DNA from: Leptobrachium leishanense
Taxonomy: Eukaryota > Chordata > Amphibia > Anura > Megophryidae
NCBI GenBank assembly: GCA_009667805.1
Contig: CM019063.1
Span: forward strand, 86,207,877-86,271,876
Direction of reading: 5' to 3'
Length of the DNA stretch: 64,000 nt
The translations under genes and the position numbers were made by a program. Positions 52,071 to 63,859 of the stretch are shown here, in pieces. How positions within the stretch are numbered: the stretch's first letter is position 1; each line of letters begins with the position of its first letter. The notes below the pieces were generated by a model. That model had not been told where the DNA came from. It worked only from the letters and a program-made list of their open reading frames with translations, and searched no databases.

Positions 52071-54399
52071 CAGAAAACAGCACTTTGTCAGGTTTGGGGT
52101 GCGGAGCTCAGGATGCTGAAAGGTGGTACCGAAGTGTCAAAACATTAGGGCAAAGTGGCATATCGTAGTCGTAAATGGTTCCGTGGTTCGGGCTGGTGGC
52201 TGTGGTCCAAGAAGGGTAAGACAGTTCTGTGGTCAGAAAAGTTGGCAGAGGTGCAAGGACAAAGGGACAGGTCCAAGGTCAGTAACAGGAAGGCAGTTTG
52301 GAAGAGAGCACTCAGAGATCCTGTGCTATGCTATGAAAGGCACAAAACAAGTGAGCATAGACCAGCTGGAAGAAGGTGTTTAAATTGGGAATCGATAATG
52401 GTGCCACCCACCACTCAACATCGTCCTCACAGTCTCCTCTCCCACCCAAGGTGTGAAGGGAGAGACCTAAGCCTCCCCAGAAGCAGCAGCAGCCATGACT
52501 GTGAACAAGGATGACCACCCCCAGGCACATTGAGCACTTTGGAGGCTCTGGGATCCCCACAACACCCAGGCTGAAGGCGAGGAGACAACACACACTTCCG
52601 CTGCCGGAGGATGAATTATTCCCCATACCTGAGCAGTGGTGCTGGGGCTTCGTTGAGTCCTATGAGTCTGGGGTGGGACGCACCTCTGGTCGTGTCCCGA
52701 CACACTTGATGTTCAGTACACGATGATGTATATTTCCTGAAACTCTCATTGATCTTCATTCATAACTGAAACTTTAGGTCTGGGTCTGTGCGAATAAATG
52801 TATGTATATATACACACACGTATACGTTTTTGGCATGTTCCTTACTGTTTGTGAGGAACAAGTCTCAGTTAAAACACAGCTAAGAGTATATAAAGAGAAA
52901 TTGTAACATTTAGAGATTTTGAATATTTTCTACTTTATTAAAACTCTGGGAAGATAATAGTAGGTCTTTATTTGATTCATTCTGTAGCCACTCACTTTCT
53001 TTTGCCATATCTCAAAGTTCATCGGTATTAATTACACATCAATTACTAAGGATAATGTATAAAATCTCAGCATTTGCATAGTCCATCTGGTCATTCCCTT
53101 CCTGTCTTTGAATTGTTACCCGGTAATTATTTTGAATGTGCTCCATCTTTTCTATAATGATACAAAAAGATGCATTGAATTTTATTCTCAGATGTATGGC
53201 ATCATGCAATAAATACTTATACATCCCCATATATCAGACATGCAGTACCATAGTAAAAAGGATTACAGAGATGGGTAGGATAGTTTGTTTTATCCTGAGA
53301 GGAGCGGAGCTGCTGTTCTTGGTGCTGAATAGGTTTCAGCACCAAGGACAGGGGGATTGATTTTTTTTTTTTACCCTAATATACATACCGTAATTTAATT
53401 CATCCATTTCACATTCCGAAATAACTAATAAAAACAAACTAACTAATAAAAACGAAATAATGAATCGATCTGAAATACAATCAGGGCCGGATTGATAACT
53501 AGGCAGAGTATTCATGTGATCTACAGGCACCTGCCACAAGGGGGCAATTTTTTTTTTTTTTTACAATTTACAATCATTTAGACCACTGTATCTCTGGAGC
53601 CCTAGAGAGATCTGTGTTGTCCCTTTACACAGTTGAAGGTTTTCTTCCAACCTGAAGTTGCAGTATGAAGCCTCCACATGGGATGGTCAGAAATGTCTGT
53701 GCCATCATTATATATATATACACCAGCGGTTCTCAGGTACTCCTATCAGGCCAGGTTTGCCAACGATCTGTAGACCCGCACAGGTGATATAATTGTTTCT
53801 CAGTGATTTTAGGATTCAGTCTGCATTTCTTCAAGATGATCCTTAAAATCTGGCGTGTTAGGGGTCCTGAGGACAAGTTTAGGAAACACATTTTAGTCTA
53901 TCTATTGCAGTATCAACATAATGGTTTTCCTTGAAGAACAACTTGCACACATACCTGAAATCTAGTGAGGAAAATCTCAATGATGCAGGCAAGACACAAG
54001 GTCCTGAGAAGGACCTCTGAAGTGGGAATTATTATGCAGCTAAAATAAAGTCCTCTAGGATGTATGCAACATACTATTTTTTGAAGAAGACCTGCACAAG
54101 CCACAAAGCTGTTAAAGCCAAACAACGTGTGGGCAAAGTAATAATTCCAGAGGATAAGCACCACTCTGGCATTTATCAGAATATATAAACCTAACTTCAT
54201 TTAATGGATAGCTGGATAACTTGTGGTCATTTTATGGCAACTATAGCCTCAGTATCATCTCTCCCTAGATATGTGAATACTAGTGAAACCTCTGTAGGAG
54301 CAGCAGCACTGAGAATGAGCTCCTGAAAACTTCCCCACCTTATAATGAGCAGAATTGAAGGATTTAACCAGGAAAACAAAGACTCCATGCAGGATGAGA
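52071..54399. other. Intergenic stretch, mostly unrecognised
   Basis: No gene supported. Contents noted: a CTGTTCTTGGTGCTGAA/TTTCAGCACCAAGGACAG palindrome (53,313-53,351) like those at 37.3 kb, T-runs near 53,360 and 53,550, and a weak inverted pair (TGGGAATTATTATG / AATAATTCC, 54,020 and 54,140) around a sequence loosely like the GAAG-hairpin-AAACGnG module at 54,083-54,130. Confidence 0.4.
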
Positions 54400-54776
54400 A
54401 ACAAGCAAAGAGTATTCAATGAAGGGATAAAAGAAAATTAAACAAGGGAAAACAACAAGTCCATCCAGAAGACAAGCATCAGAAAGCAACAGATTCCAGC
54501 AGCACGAGGTAGGACCATCCTCCCACATCACCAATAACCCACAAGATTATCAAATTTATATAGAAACATCACTTTTGAAACATACAACTACATTCAACAT
54601 GGAAAACTGCATTTTAAAAACACAGAACAAAGACTCCAGCACACAAGCCACAGGCAGCAGGGGGTCCGACACCATGGAGTTTGTTTACACAAAAACAGAA
54701 AAGAGCAACCAGGCAAGAAAAGCCATAAAAAAAGGAACAAATTGAACAAAATCCAGAGACTCGGTTTGCTGACTTC

Positions 54777-56121
54777 TTGAATAATGATCAGGGTAGGATG
54801 AAAACAAATGTATTATTTCATACGGAGAACACTGAGGCCTGGCATAGAGCTTTCTGCAAATACTACAATAATATTACAAAAGGAGGCATCTACAGGGGCT
54901 GCCAGATCATCGTCAGGGATGAGGAAAATAAAGAGTGTAATGTACTCGCCGTAAATATTTATCACAATAGCACCATCATGGTACAAGGCACTGAGATCCA
55001 TTTAGAGGAATTTGAGCAATTCTTCCCTCAAATTAAAGAACAAGCCAAGGACTTCAAGGACCTTGAAAGTCCAGCTAATAAGACATCTGAGGAACACATT
55101 ACAGCAAAGAAATCCCCCAGAGACATGTCTGCATTATGCCCAAGTCAAGATCTCCCCTCACCCGAAATCCTCAGACTGCATATCCCAATTAGAAAGAGAC
55201 TTCATTTAAATCAAGGAACAGCTTTAAAGGGAACCAGGTGACAGAAATGCAGATTACCAACTCAGAAGAAATTAACACCCTGAAATATGAACACAGGTCT
55301 GCCCTACAGGAAATGCAACTGAAGATCCAAGAACTTCAAGAGGAAAATATCTATCTGAGAGAAGAGATGAGGAAACAAGCACAGCCCATCAACCAGGAGA
55401 GAGAATCAACAATGATTAATATAGAAAAAGTGCCTGAAAACGAACATGAGACAATAAAAAAACTCCATACATCAACAACACAGAGATCAGTGACAGCCAA
55501 AACCACTCACAAAATCCTGAACCCATAACCAGCCGGCCAACAAATCCCAGACAACAAACTCCTGAAACTGAAATAATAATGGATTCAAATGGGAAGTACT
55601 TAAACACAAGAAGGCTCTTCCCAGTAAAGAAAGTCACCAAGATCCATTGTGCTTTCATTGAAGACACAATGGAAGTCCTCACAAATCCATACTTCACGAA
55701 CCCCAAACAAATCATCATACACACAGGTACGAACAACATTCAGACACAACAGAAAGGCATTGCATATAAACTGTCACAACTAACAGGGGGAACTTTTGCA
55801 CAGCAAAAGTTCCCCCACTCCAAAATAATCCTATCCTGCCTACTTCCAAGGAAGGACATATTGAACCACATCATCCAGAACATCAACACAGAACTGGCGG
55901 CTAAAACTAGCTCAAAGCCCAACATTCATCTGGCACAACACCCTTCCATAACCCCTGAACACCTCTGCGATAACAAACAAGGGGTGAGTCACCTGGTAAG
56001 AGAATTTAAAGACATTGTAATGAACAGAACCCATATCCCTAAACCCGGCACAAACCAAACCCAAACTAACACAACAACAACCACCACCACCAGACAACCT
56101 CAAACCGCACCGATAAACTAA
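54777..56121 (+). pseudogene. LINE ORF1: N-terminal domain, coiled coil, SGNH-esterase-like domain; frameshifted
   Basis: Three successive frames. 54,777-55,241 holds a domain with W-H-R-A-F-C-K-Y and VNIYHNSTIMVQGTEIHLEEF, seen in ORF1 of several fish and amphibian LINEs. 55,238-55,528 is a coiled coil (EMQLKIQELQEENIYLREEM). 55,579-56,121 has IIIHTGTNNI, the Asn-containing block of SGNH/GDSL esterases, then SKIILSCLLPR. In such esterases a D-x-x-H pair closes the active site; here the matching place reads LCDNKQGVSHL and the usual His spacing appears lost. A Thr-rich tail (TTTTTTRQ) ends the frame. ORF1p would bind RNA in the particle, and the esterase's role is not settled. Dead by frameshift. 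Confidence 0.75.
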
Positions 56122-56370
56122 GACAAGAACACTACATTTAAACCAAGAACAGGACAAAACAGATGGCAGGAATGGCGGAAACCACCCGCCCCAAGATGGA
56201 CATCAAGACCTCATCATCACAGAACAGAGACTTAGAGGAGATACGGACTCTCCTCGGCACACTATTCAACAATTTCATGTGAATTGATCTCATAATGAAC
56301 TACGATGACAACCATCCACAACCTGGTTGTCCCATGTAATTTTGCTCATTATAAGGTATAACAACATAAA

Positions 56371-57279
56371 ATGACATCACTAACAATCAGTAGCTGGAAC
56401 ATTCAGGGTCTGAATGCTTCAGCCTTTGGATCGAAAGTAAACGATCCAGACTTCAAACATAGACTGCACAACGTGGAAATACAAATACTGCTGGAAACAT
56501 TGAGCCGGGCACAGGATGACCCACAAACACCTGTTGGCTACAGAGAATTTTCCGTGCCCGCCCAGAAGGATAAAAGCATTAAACAGGATCGCCATTCAGG
56601 AGGAATATTAATCTGGTATAAGGAGGAGCTACACGAGAACATCAAAGCAATCAAGAAAGGAGAGAGCCACATCTGGATAAAAATAAGTAGCTCCATCTTC
56701 ACCTCTCAGTCAGACACCTTCCTATGTGCAGCTTACATTGCACCACCAGAGTCTCCATACTCCAAAACAGACACCTAGGAGGTTGTACAGAGTGAGGCCA
56801 CCCACTTCCAGTCCCTAGTACACGTGCTTCTCTACGGAGACCTCAAAGCCAGGTCAGGAAGAGAAAAGGACTATGTGACCTCAGATGGTAACACATACAT
56901 TTTGAGAGCCGCAAACTACTGTCAGGAGTCAATACAGGCGCAATGAAACAGCTATGACAATACAACCAACAAACGTGGAAGAAAATTGCTGAATTTGTGT
57001 CGTATTCTCTGGCTCTACATCCTTAATGGCCGCACCAAGGGAGACTCTCTGGGAAGGTATACATTAAGTTCCCAAGTAGGAAACAGTGTGGTAGACTATG
57101 CAATCACAGATATGATCTCCACTCACATCAACGCCTTCACCGTCACCCCACAAACACACCTGTCAGACCACAGCCAACTACTGCTTTATATTAAATCCTC
57201 AAACCATCCTCAAAACCCCATCAGAGCGGACTGTACAACCTCCCACCATCATTCAAATGGACGAGACACTCTACCATAG
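56371..57279 (+). pseudogene. LINE ORF2 endonuclease domain (APE type), broken
   Basis: ATG 56,371, opening ISSWNIQGLNASAFGSK, the usual APE-type endonuclease start. An ILLETLS block carries the metal-binding Glu. A TAG at 56,776 stops the frame, but the same frame resumes with LLYGDLKARSG (normally GDFNAR, so the Asn is changed) before TGA near 56,944. A frameshift follows and LSDHSQLLLY (57,157-57,186) supplies the SDH motif. The enzyme would nick the target strand to start reverse transcription. It is inactivated by stops, a frameshift and a changed GDFN motif. Confidence 0.8.
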
Positions 57280-58010
57280 CCTACAGAGAGGTCATCAACA
57301 GACCCGACATCAAAGATCAGCTAACAGGACTTTCAAAACCATACCTATGTACTAAGTCCCCAGGGGTTGAACCAAGCAGCAAAGGACCTCCACAGCATAC
57401 TACACACCATCACAGAGACCTCCAACATTAAAAAAGTCAAATTCAAGAAATCATCCAATAAACAACCCAATAAATGGTTTGACAAAGAATGCAGAACACT
57501 AAGAAACAACCTACGAACAGTCTCAAATAAAAAACACAGAGACCCCGACAACATCGACCAGAGGATCACTCATGGTGTCCTGCAGAAAAACTGTAAACAA
57601 ATCCTCAAAAAGAAAAAACAAAACTTCATCTCCTAAAACCTTCAACAACAGGAAAACTCTTTCTGGGAAACCTGGGGTCAAATCGGCTCAGGATCCAAGA
57701 AAAAACACCTCCACATCCAAAATGGCAACATCTGGCTCAACTACTTCAAGAGCCTGAACAAAGACATTCCCAAAGAGGAGCAAATTGGGGAACAGGAACA
57801 CATCATCAGAAGACTACATGAACTGGAGGAAAAAAAATCAAGGATTTCCAAAACCCGTTAGATACACCCATTACACCAAGAAGTTGCAGAAAAAATTCAA
57901 GATCTGCGAAGTAAAAAAGCCAGCAGGATGGATGGAATTCTTCCAGAGATGATTAAACACGGCTCTCCAGAAGTACATGCCGCAATATGTAAAGTTTTCA
58001 ACCTGGTCCT

Positions 58011-58620
58011 TGTCACGAGCCTGGCCTAGCATATGTGCAGAAGTGTGGGTGTGAGCCCAGATGCAGTAGTTATAGCAAAAGGCAGAATACAGGGTAACAT
58101 GGTTTATTTGTGAATACAAATAAACAGACAACAGACTAGGAATATAAACAATGGATACAGATAACATAATCAGGCGCAGGTACAAAATAGGAATAGGCAA
58201 TAGAGTAGTCAAGATTTAGCAGAGATCTGGTACACGGGTATATCAATCATGGAATAGCAGAGGGTACAGGGGGCAATGGAGGATACCGGTAAAGAATGTC
58301 CAGAAATAGCAGAGGGTGTGCAGGAAGGTCTATGGATCAAGAGCAGGAGGGGTTCCAGGCAAGGATCTATGGAAGGCAGGTCTGCACTAGCTAAGCTAGG
58401 AACTTCAATGAGGAAGCGTGGGATCAGGGGTGTAGCTTCCTCATATGCAGGATCAATTAGGGAGAATGGAGGGCAGGTGTGGTTCCATGTCCATATGCAA
58501 ATTATAGTTCAGGAAAGCATATGGAGGAAAATGTCCTGGAACCTGCATATAGAAATGCAGGACACGGCAAAAAGGAGAACCAAGAGGGCGCCAGAGGGTC
58601 TGGGGGTTCAGACCGTGACA
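58011..58620 (-). mobile_element. Solo LTR-type element in LINE RT, TSD GTCCT
   Basis: TGTCACGAGCC...GACCGTGACA (610 bp) lies between perfect GTCCT repeats (58,006-58,010; 58,621-58,625). Read on the minus strand it has AATAAA near 58,110 about 100 bp before its 3' end, as expected of an LTR. The 7-bp terminal repeat TGTCACG/CGTGACA is longer than a bare TG...CA. No genes. Confidence 0.85.
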
Positions 58621-58714
58621 GTCCTGAGCGTTGGATTCTACCCTCAAGTATGGAACCAAGGCCTCATAACGCCCATCCATAAGAGTGGAGACCAATATGA
58701 TCCAGCCAACTACA

Positions 58715-59366
58715 TGTCACAGCCCACCCGGGGTACCTATATTGCACAGCCTGGTCCTAACAGCCTTTGTCCTGGACTGTTTTTGTATTGGGTTCCAATC
58801 CGGGGTTTACCTCAGCCCAGTGCCATGTCCAGGCTCCTGGAGATCCAGCCTGGGTTTTCCCGTCCAGCCTAGCAGTTCCAGCTGAGGCCCATCTATGGTT
58901 CAACCTCCTTAAACGGCAGAGAGACTGAACCAGCAGTGGTTCTGCATTATTGTGCTCCCTGACTGAGGTCATCTGGACTTGTGCAAACCTGCTCCTGCTA
59001 AATCCATCTGTCTACCTTGTTGTTTCTGGATACATCTGCCTGTGCAAGGGACTCTCAGCGATCTCTACCTGTGGATTACAAGTGATTACCACCGTCTCTG
59101 ACCTTTTGATCTCAAGGTACCACTGTCAGCTATCTGGATTTATTCCTAGTGGACCCTGTCTGCAGTCTGGGACTGCATAGTTCACTATCCTGACTCTCCA
59201 TCCAAGAACTCTCCCGGGACTTTATATATTTCTTTATTGATTCAGTGCCTCCTGCCAAGGCCTATTTAAGTTTCATTAAACTTATTCATTGTGTGATTCC
59301 TGTCTGGCCTCCCCTCTGTGTCACCGCCTGCTGGGCTCTCACCTGACCCGCACACGCCACGTGACA
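58715..59366 (+). mobile_element. Solo LTR-type element in LINE RT, TSD CTACA
   Basis: TGTCACAGCCC...CCACGTGACA (652 bp) between perfect CTACA repeats (58,710-58,714; 59,367-59,371). A CCTATTTAAG TATA-like site (59,262) and ATTAAA-type polyadenylation signal (59,275) are followed by a ~85-bp 3' part. It lies only 89 bp from the other LTR and in the opposite orientation. Confidence 0.86.
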
Positions 59367-61281
59367 CTACAGAGGGATATGTGTCAGCAGCACACTGGGA
59401 AAACTGTTCAATAGCATTCAAAACAAAAGAATCCTCAGCTTCCTGACACAGCATAACGTCCTCAACAGAAGCCAAGCGGGGTTCGTGCCAAACCATCGCA
59501 CTACAGATCACATCTACACCCTGCACAGTCCTATCAAGGACCATGTACACAATACAAAACATGGGAAAATATTTGCCTGCTTTGTGGACTTTAAGAAGGC
59601 CTTTGACTCAGTGTGGCACCCAGGCCTGTTCCTCAAACTACTGGAGTGGAATAGGAGGAAAAACATATGACGTCATCAAGAGCTCAAATAATGAGAACTT
59701 CTGCAGCATAATGGTGAATGGGAAGAGAACAGAGTACTTCCGGCAGGCTCATGGAGTCAGACAAGGCTGCAGCTTAAGTCCAACCCTCTTTAACATCTAC
59801 ATCAATAGACTGGCTGAAGCTCTAGAATCCTCCTCAGCACCAGGACTAACTCTACATGACACCGAGGTGAAGTTCCTCTTGTATGCAGATGACCTCCTAT
59901 TACTGTCACCAACAGAGAGAGGTCTACAAGACAGCCTGGAAGTGCTGGAAAAATACAGTGCGGCATGGGCACTACCCATCAACCAAAAGATTAACAAAGG
60001 TCATGATTTTCCAAAGGAAGAACACAAAAACCAAGAGTTCCTCTTTCACACTTAATGACTGCACTCTTGATGAAGCCAACAGCTACACATACCTCGGCCT
60101 AGAAACAAACCGATTGGGAAGTTTCAACCAGCCATAGAGGCCCTAAGAGGCAAGGCGGGTAGAACCTTCTATGCCATCAGAAGAAAACTCTACAAACTGA
60201 AACCGCCTGTAAGAGTCTGGCTTAAAATCTTTGATAGCGTCATCACTCCAATCCTCCTTTATGGCAGTGAAGTATGGGGCCCCATCACCTACCCTGACCA
60301 ACCCAAATGGGACACCAGCCCAACAGAAATATTCCATCTGGAATTCTGCAAGCACCTCCTCAAAGTCCATCGGAGCACCTCTAACAATGCTTGCCCGGCC
60401 AAGCTGGGCAGACTCCCCTTACTTTTTGCAGTACAGAAGAGGGCGCTATCATACTGGGACCATCTAAACATCAGCAGCCTCAACTCATACCACCATAAAG
60501 CCCTACTGGCCAACAAGGACCACCCCAAACCATGTGGGCTGCAACAACTCATATCCACCCTGATCATCCAAAGCCCCCATGAATGCAACCTGACAAAATA
60601 TCAAATAAAGGCCCTAATTAACGATTCCAGGGAAAACTATATCAGAGAATGGAGACATGATATAGCAAACTCCAAGAAACTCACCATTTACCAATCCTTA
60701 CAGAGGGAATACAAACTGGCCCCATACCTGGAGGTACTACAAGACCCCAAGGACAGACAGATCCTGAGCCGGTACAGACTGAGCGCCCACAGCCTGGAAA
60801 TCGAATAAGGGCAGCATTGACAGACCTACAAGCCCAGGGAGAATAGACTGTGCCAGCATTGTGACCAGGGGGCCCTGGAAGATGAGGTCCACTTCCTTCT
60901 ACAGTGCCCCAAGTACTCAGCACTGAGGGAAACTCACTTCCAGAGACTCTCCGCTCTCATCCCGGACTTCACCTCTATAGAAGAGACGAGGAAATTCCAC
61001 ATCATACTGGGAGAAGAGGAGCCGGCGGTGAAAATATCTGCCCAATACGTCACAGAATGTCACAGACTGAGGAACATGAGAGATCCTGGACTGAAAAATC
61101 CCCAACACGGACTCGCCCCATCCCACTTCACATTATCCCTTACCCCTGATAAAGTCCATGGACTTGCCCATTCCCCCCATATATGTCACACTACCCCCCC
61201 TCCACCCCATATAACCTCCCAATATGCTTTGGCAATGCTAAAATGTATTTAGTCCTGCCAATAAAGCTTATTTTGATTTCA

Positions 61282-62332
61282 GAGGGTATTTTTATTTCTA
61301 CGTCAGCAGCTGGTGGGAATTTAGTCTTAATTGTAGAATATATTAATTCTATTTGTTTACTCTCAAATAATGTTCTTGTAGCTCAAAACAATAAAAATAC
61401 TTAAATTTGAGGAAACGTAATACATGTATCATTTATGAAAGAATAGAGGACAGTCGTCCATAATTTAAAATAGACTTATAGATTTATTTACAAGCATTGT
61501 GCTAGGTGATGTTCTGTGAAATTGATGTTCACACGCTGGCGCAGGGAGATAAGCAAACCAATTCTTGTAAGCCACAGGATGTATAATTTCTCTCCTTCAT
61601 GGACATTTCATTGATGTTCTAGTAAGCAAGGGTTCTGCAAACTGCCAGTCAAATCTCCAGTCATGCAAGATTTATTTACCATCCTTCTAAGAAAGCTTCA
61701 TGCAGAAACTGTTCATATAGCACTGGATGTTTTATAGTTATGACATCTATAAATGCTACCTCTTCTAGAAGAATTAATGTTATGTAATAACTGACTGATG
61801 TCTTCTTTGGCAGAATAAGAAGCTTACTGCTCTTATCGTAAATTAAATTTATTATTTTTTTATGTATTGTACTTCACAATGTGTTTTGCTCATGGCATGA
61901 TTTACAAGACATCTGAGCTAGAAAAGCTACAGGATGTTCCAGCAGCTACACTCATAGAAATACAAGGGCTTTGTGGCGTGAGCATGGTAAAGTCTCAAGG
62001 GCAATGCATGGACAAAACGTTTAATGCCAGGAGGGATCAGAAAAGGGCAGCAGGTTACATTAGTATTTGGACCTTAAATTTAGAAATGTTATAAAGGTTT
62101 TTGAACCCCCTTATAGCTGCCTTGGGAACCCCTATGACACCGACAGCTTGTACACTAACATTCAAAAGTGTTGGGTCACTCAGAAATATCCTTATTTTCC
62201 ATAAAGACATACATGAAATGTGCTTGAGTAGTAAATATTAAGGATAGAAATAATTAACTCTACTTCGTTCTAAGTAAATACATAATTCAAATTCACAAAG
62301 CACCGAAATTTCAGTGAAATTTCTGTGCTTTT
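61282..62332. other. Intergenic stretch
   Basis: Nothing supported in about 1 kb. The 75-aa frame at 61,867 has no recognisable features. Confidence 0.5.
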
Positions 62333-62337
62333 CAATT

Positions 62338-63191
62338 TGTCACGGTGGGTCAGGGGATGGGGCGCCTGGCAGCAGCTTCCTCGCTGCTCGCTGGCCAGGC
62401 GCCGAATGTAAACGCTTCCGGGTGCGCTCACGTGGGACGCCGAGGGGCGGGGCCTGGCGTTATGACGCGGACCCGCCGGGTTTAAAACCCAGTCTCACCA
62501 CTATACCGGTGCCCTGACGTGGTATTCACTTCCCGCAGAGCTCTTGTGTATTTTTGGCTATTACCTGTGTATGACCCTTGGCATTGGCAAACGAACCCTC
62601 CTGTGTATGACTCTTGGCATTGGCAAACGAACCCTCCTGTGTATAACCCTTGGCATTGGCAAACGAACCCTCCTGTGTATGACCCTTGGCATTGGCAAAC
62701 GAACCCTCCTGTGTATGACCCCTGGCATTTGCAAACGAACCCTTCTGTGTATAACCCCTGGTATTGGCATTTACTCTGCTCTTGGTTCTGCCCTTAACGT
62801 TGGTACCGAGGTCAGTCTATGTGGCACCCTAAGCACACATCAGATTACCTCTGCTAATACTAAAGTCCTAGGGAGGACTTGTACTCTGGTCTGTACCTCT
62901 GTCTGGTGTTTTCCTTTCTTATCTGTTACCTGCTTAATTGTCTATATAGCTTTGCCGACCATTCAAGGATCGGAAGAGTAGAGAGTGAGCTACATAAAGA
63001 GATCACTATCTTGGTAGTCAGAAGGATTCGTGACAATACTCTATTCCGTACCTCTGTCTGGTGTTACCCCTTGTTTATCTATTGTCTGGTTAATTGTCTT
63101 TCTAGTTTTGCCGACCATTCAAGGATCGGAAGGGTAGAGAGCGGTCTGCGTAAAGGGACCACTATTTTGGTAATCAGAGGGATCCGTGACA
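62338..63191 (+). mobile_element. Solo LTR-type element, TSD CAATT, with internal repeats
   Basis: TGTCACGGTGGG...GATCCGTGACA (854 bp) between perfect CAATT repeats (62,333-62,337; 63,192-63,196). GC-rich 5' part with a GGGTTTAAAACCC TATA-like palindrome (62,479). Then a 36-bp array (62,560-62,770). The 3' ~165 bp occur twice in tandem (about 62,876-63,034 and 63,045-63,191), the first copy also ending in CGTGACA. No genes. Confidence 0.83.
62560..62770. repeat. 36-bp tandem repeat in the LTR
   Basis: About six units of CTCCTGTGTATGACCCTTGG + CATTGGCAAACGAACC, with small changes. Divisible by three, hence matching open frames (not genes). Confidence 0.92.
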
Positions 63192-63342
63192 CAATTCTGC
63201 ACATTTTGGCGATTCCATTTCGCAGAAATTTGGGTGAGTTCACTATTTAGTGAATGGTCATGGTAGTGCGTGGAAGATGGAGTCCATGAAGCCCCACAAA
63301 AAAGTTAGAGAACGTCACCGAAGAGCACCGAAAAGCCCCAAA

Positions 63343-63859
63343 TTAGAGATGGGCATTCGTTTCGGAAAAATTCGGAACGAAATTTGATAATTCGTATTCG
63401 AAAGTACTTCACAATAACGAATCGATACGATACGAACCCGAAACGAAAACAAAATGATACGAAACTAAACAAAATGTTATATAACAGATTTATTTTGTTT
63501 TACACTGTGTCATCATCATAAAAGAAAATTTTAATAATTGATATCAAATATCAGATTTGAAATGAACTATCAAATGGATATAAACTATCGAATTCGATAC
63601 GATAGAAATTGAAATGAACTATTAGGTGATATCCAATAGTTGATATCCATTTATAAAATTTGAAATGAACTATCGAAACTGAAATTAATTATCAAATGGA
63701 TATCAACTATCGAATTCGATTCGATACGAATCCGATACAATACAAATCAATCCAAAATTAAACGAAATACGAAACGAAATTAGTTACGAAATTCCGAAAA
63801 CAAAATTATTTAAAAACGTAACGAAACTAAACAAATTTTTCAGCCATGCACATCCCTAA
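63343..63859. mobile_element. TA-rich MITE with TTAGAGATGGGC ends
   Basis: TTAGAGATGGGCAT at the left pairs with ATGCACATCCCTAA at the right (one or two mismatches). The interior is an unusual patchwork of ACGAAA, CGATACGATACGAA and ATCAAATGGATAT words repeated in both senses. No clear TSD. It lies in sequence reminiscent of family X wording ('ACCGAA'). Confidence 0.7.

Larger units (their letters stand above)
57345..61251 (+). pseudogene. LINE ORF2 reverse transcriptase and C-terminal region, split and frameshifted
   Basis: Linker with KWFDKECRTLRNNLR (57,472-57,516). Fingers: RMDGILPEMIKHG (57,925-57,963), then the first LTR, then WNQGLITPIHKSGD (58,650-58,695), then the second LTR, then SQAGFVPNHRTTDHIYTLH (59,470-59,526). 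Palm: CFVDFKKAFDSVWH (59,578-59,621) with a catalytic Asp, HGVRQGCSLSPTLFN (59,750-59,795), and the YADD box at 59,882-59,893 with the other two. Frameshifts occur near 59,645, 60,000 and 60,130. After the thumb come YGSEVWGP (60,262) and a Cys/His end (CQHC...HFLLQCP, 60,850-60,907). All RT core motifs are recognisable, so decay is moderate. Confidence 0.88.
54400..61281 (+). mobile_element. Near full-length degenerate LINE, split by two solo LTRs
   Basis: The plus-strand order is ORF1 (esterase-like), endonuclease, reverse transcriptase, Cys-rich end, then a 3' UTR ending CCAATAAAGCTTATTTTGA (61,258-61,276). The 5' limit near 54,400 is approximate. Removing the two LTR insertions (58,011-58,625 and 58,715-59,371) restores continuity of the RT reading sense at both joints. 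An ORF1 with esterase domain, an APE-type endonuclease and a CCHC-like end point to the CR1/L2/Rex1/I broad group. I cannot fix the clade. Confidence 0.85.

Noticed and set aside
52155..52626. 119-aa frame and antisense 104-aa frame
   Set aside because: No family resemblance and no supporting signals in this degenerate intergenic stretch.
54083..54130. Fourth copy of the GAGGAAG-GAAACGCG module
   Set aside because: GAAGAAG and CAAACAACGTG are present, but the stem is weak and the spacing longer. Kept only as a possible divergent copy.
9841..63191. CRISPR array or direct-repeat immune system as an explanation of the tandem arrays
   Set aside because: Units are contiguous without unique spacers, and the setting is vertebrate transposon DNA.
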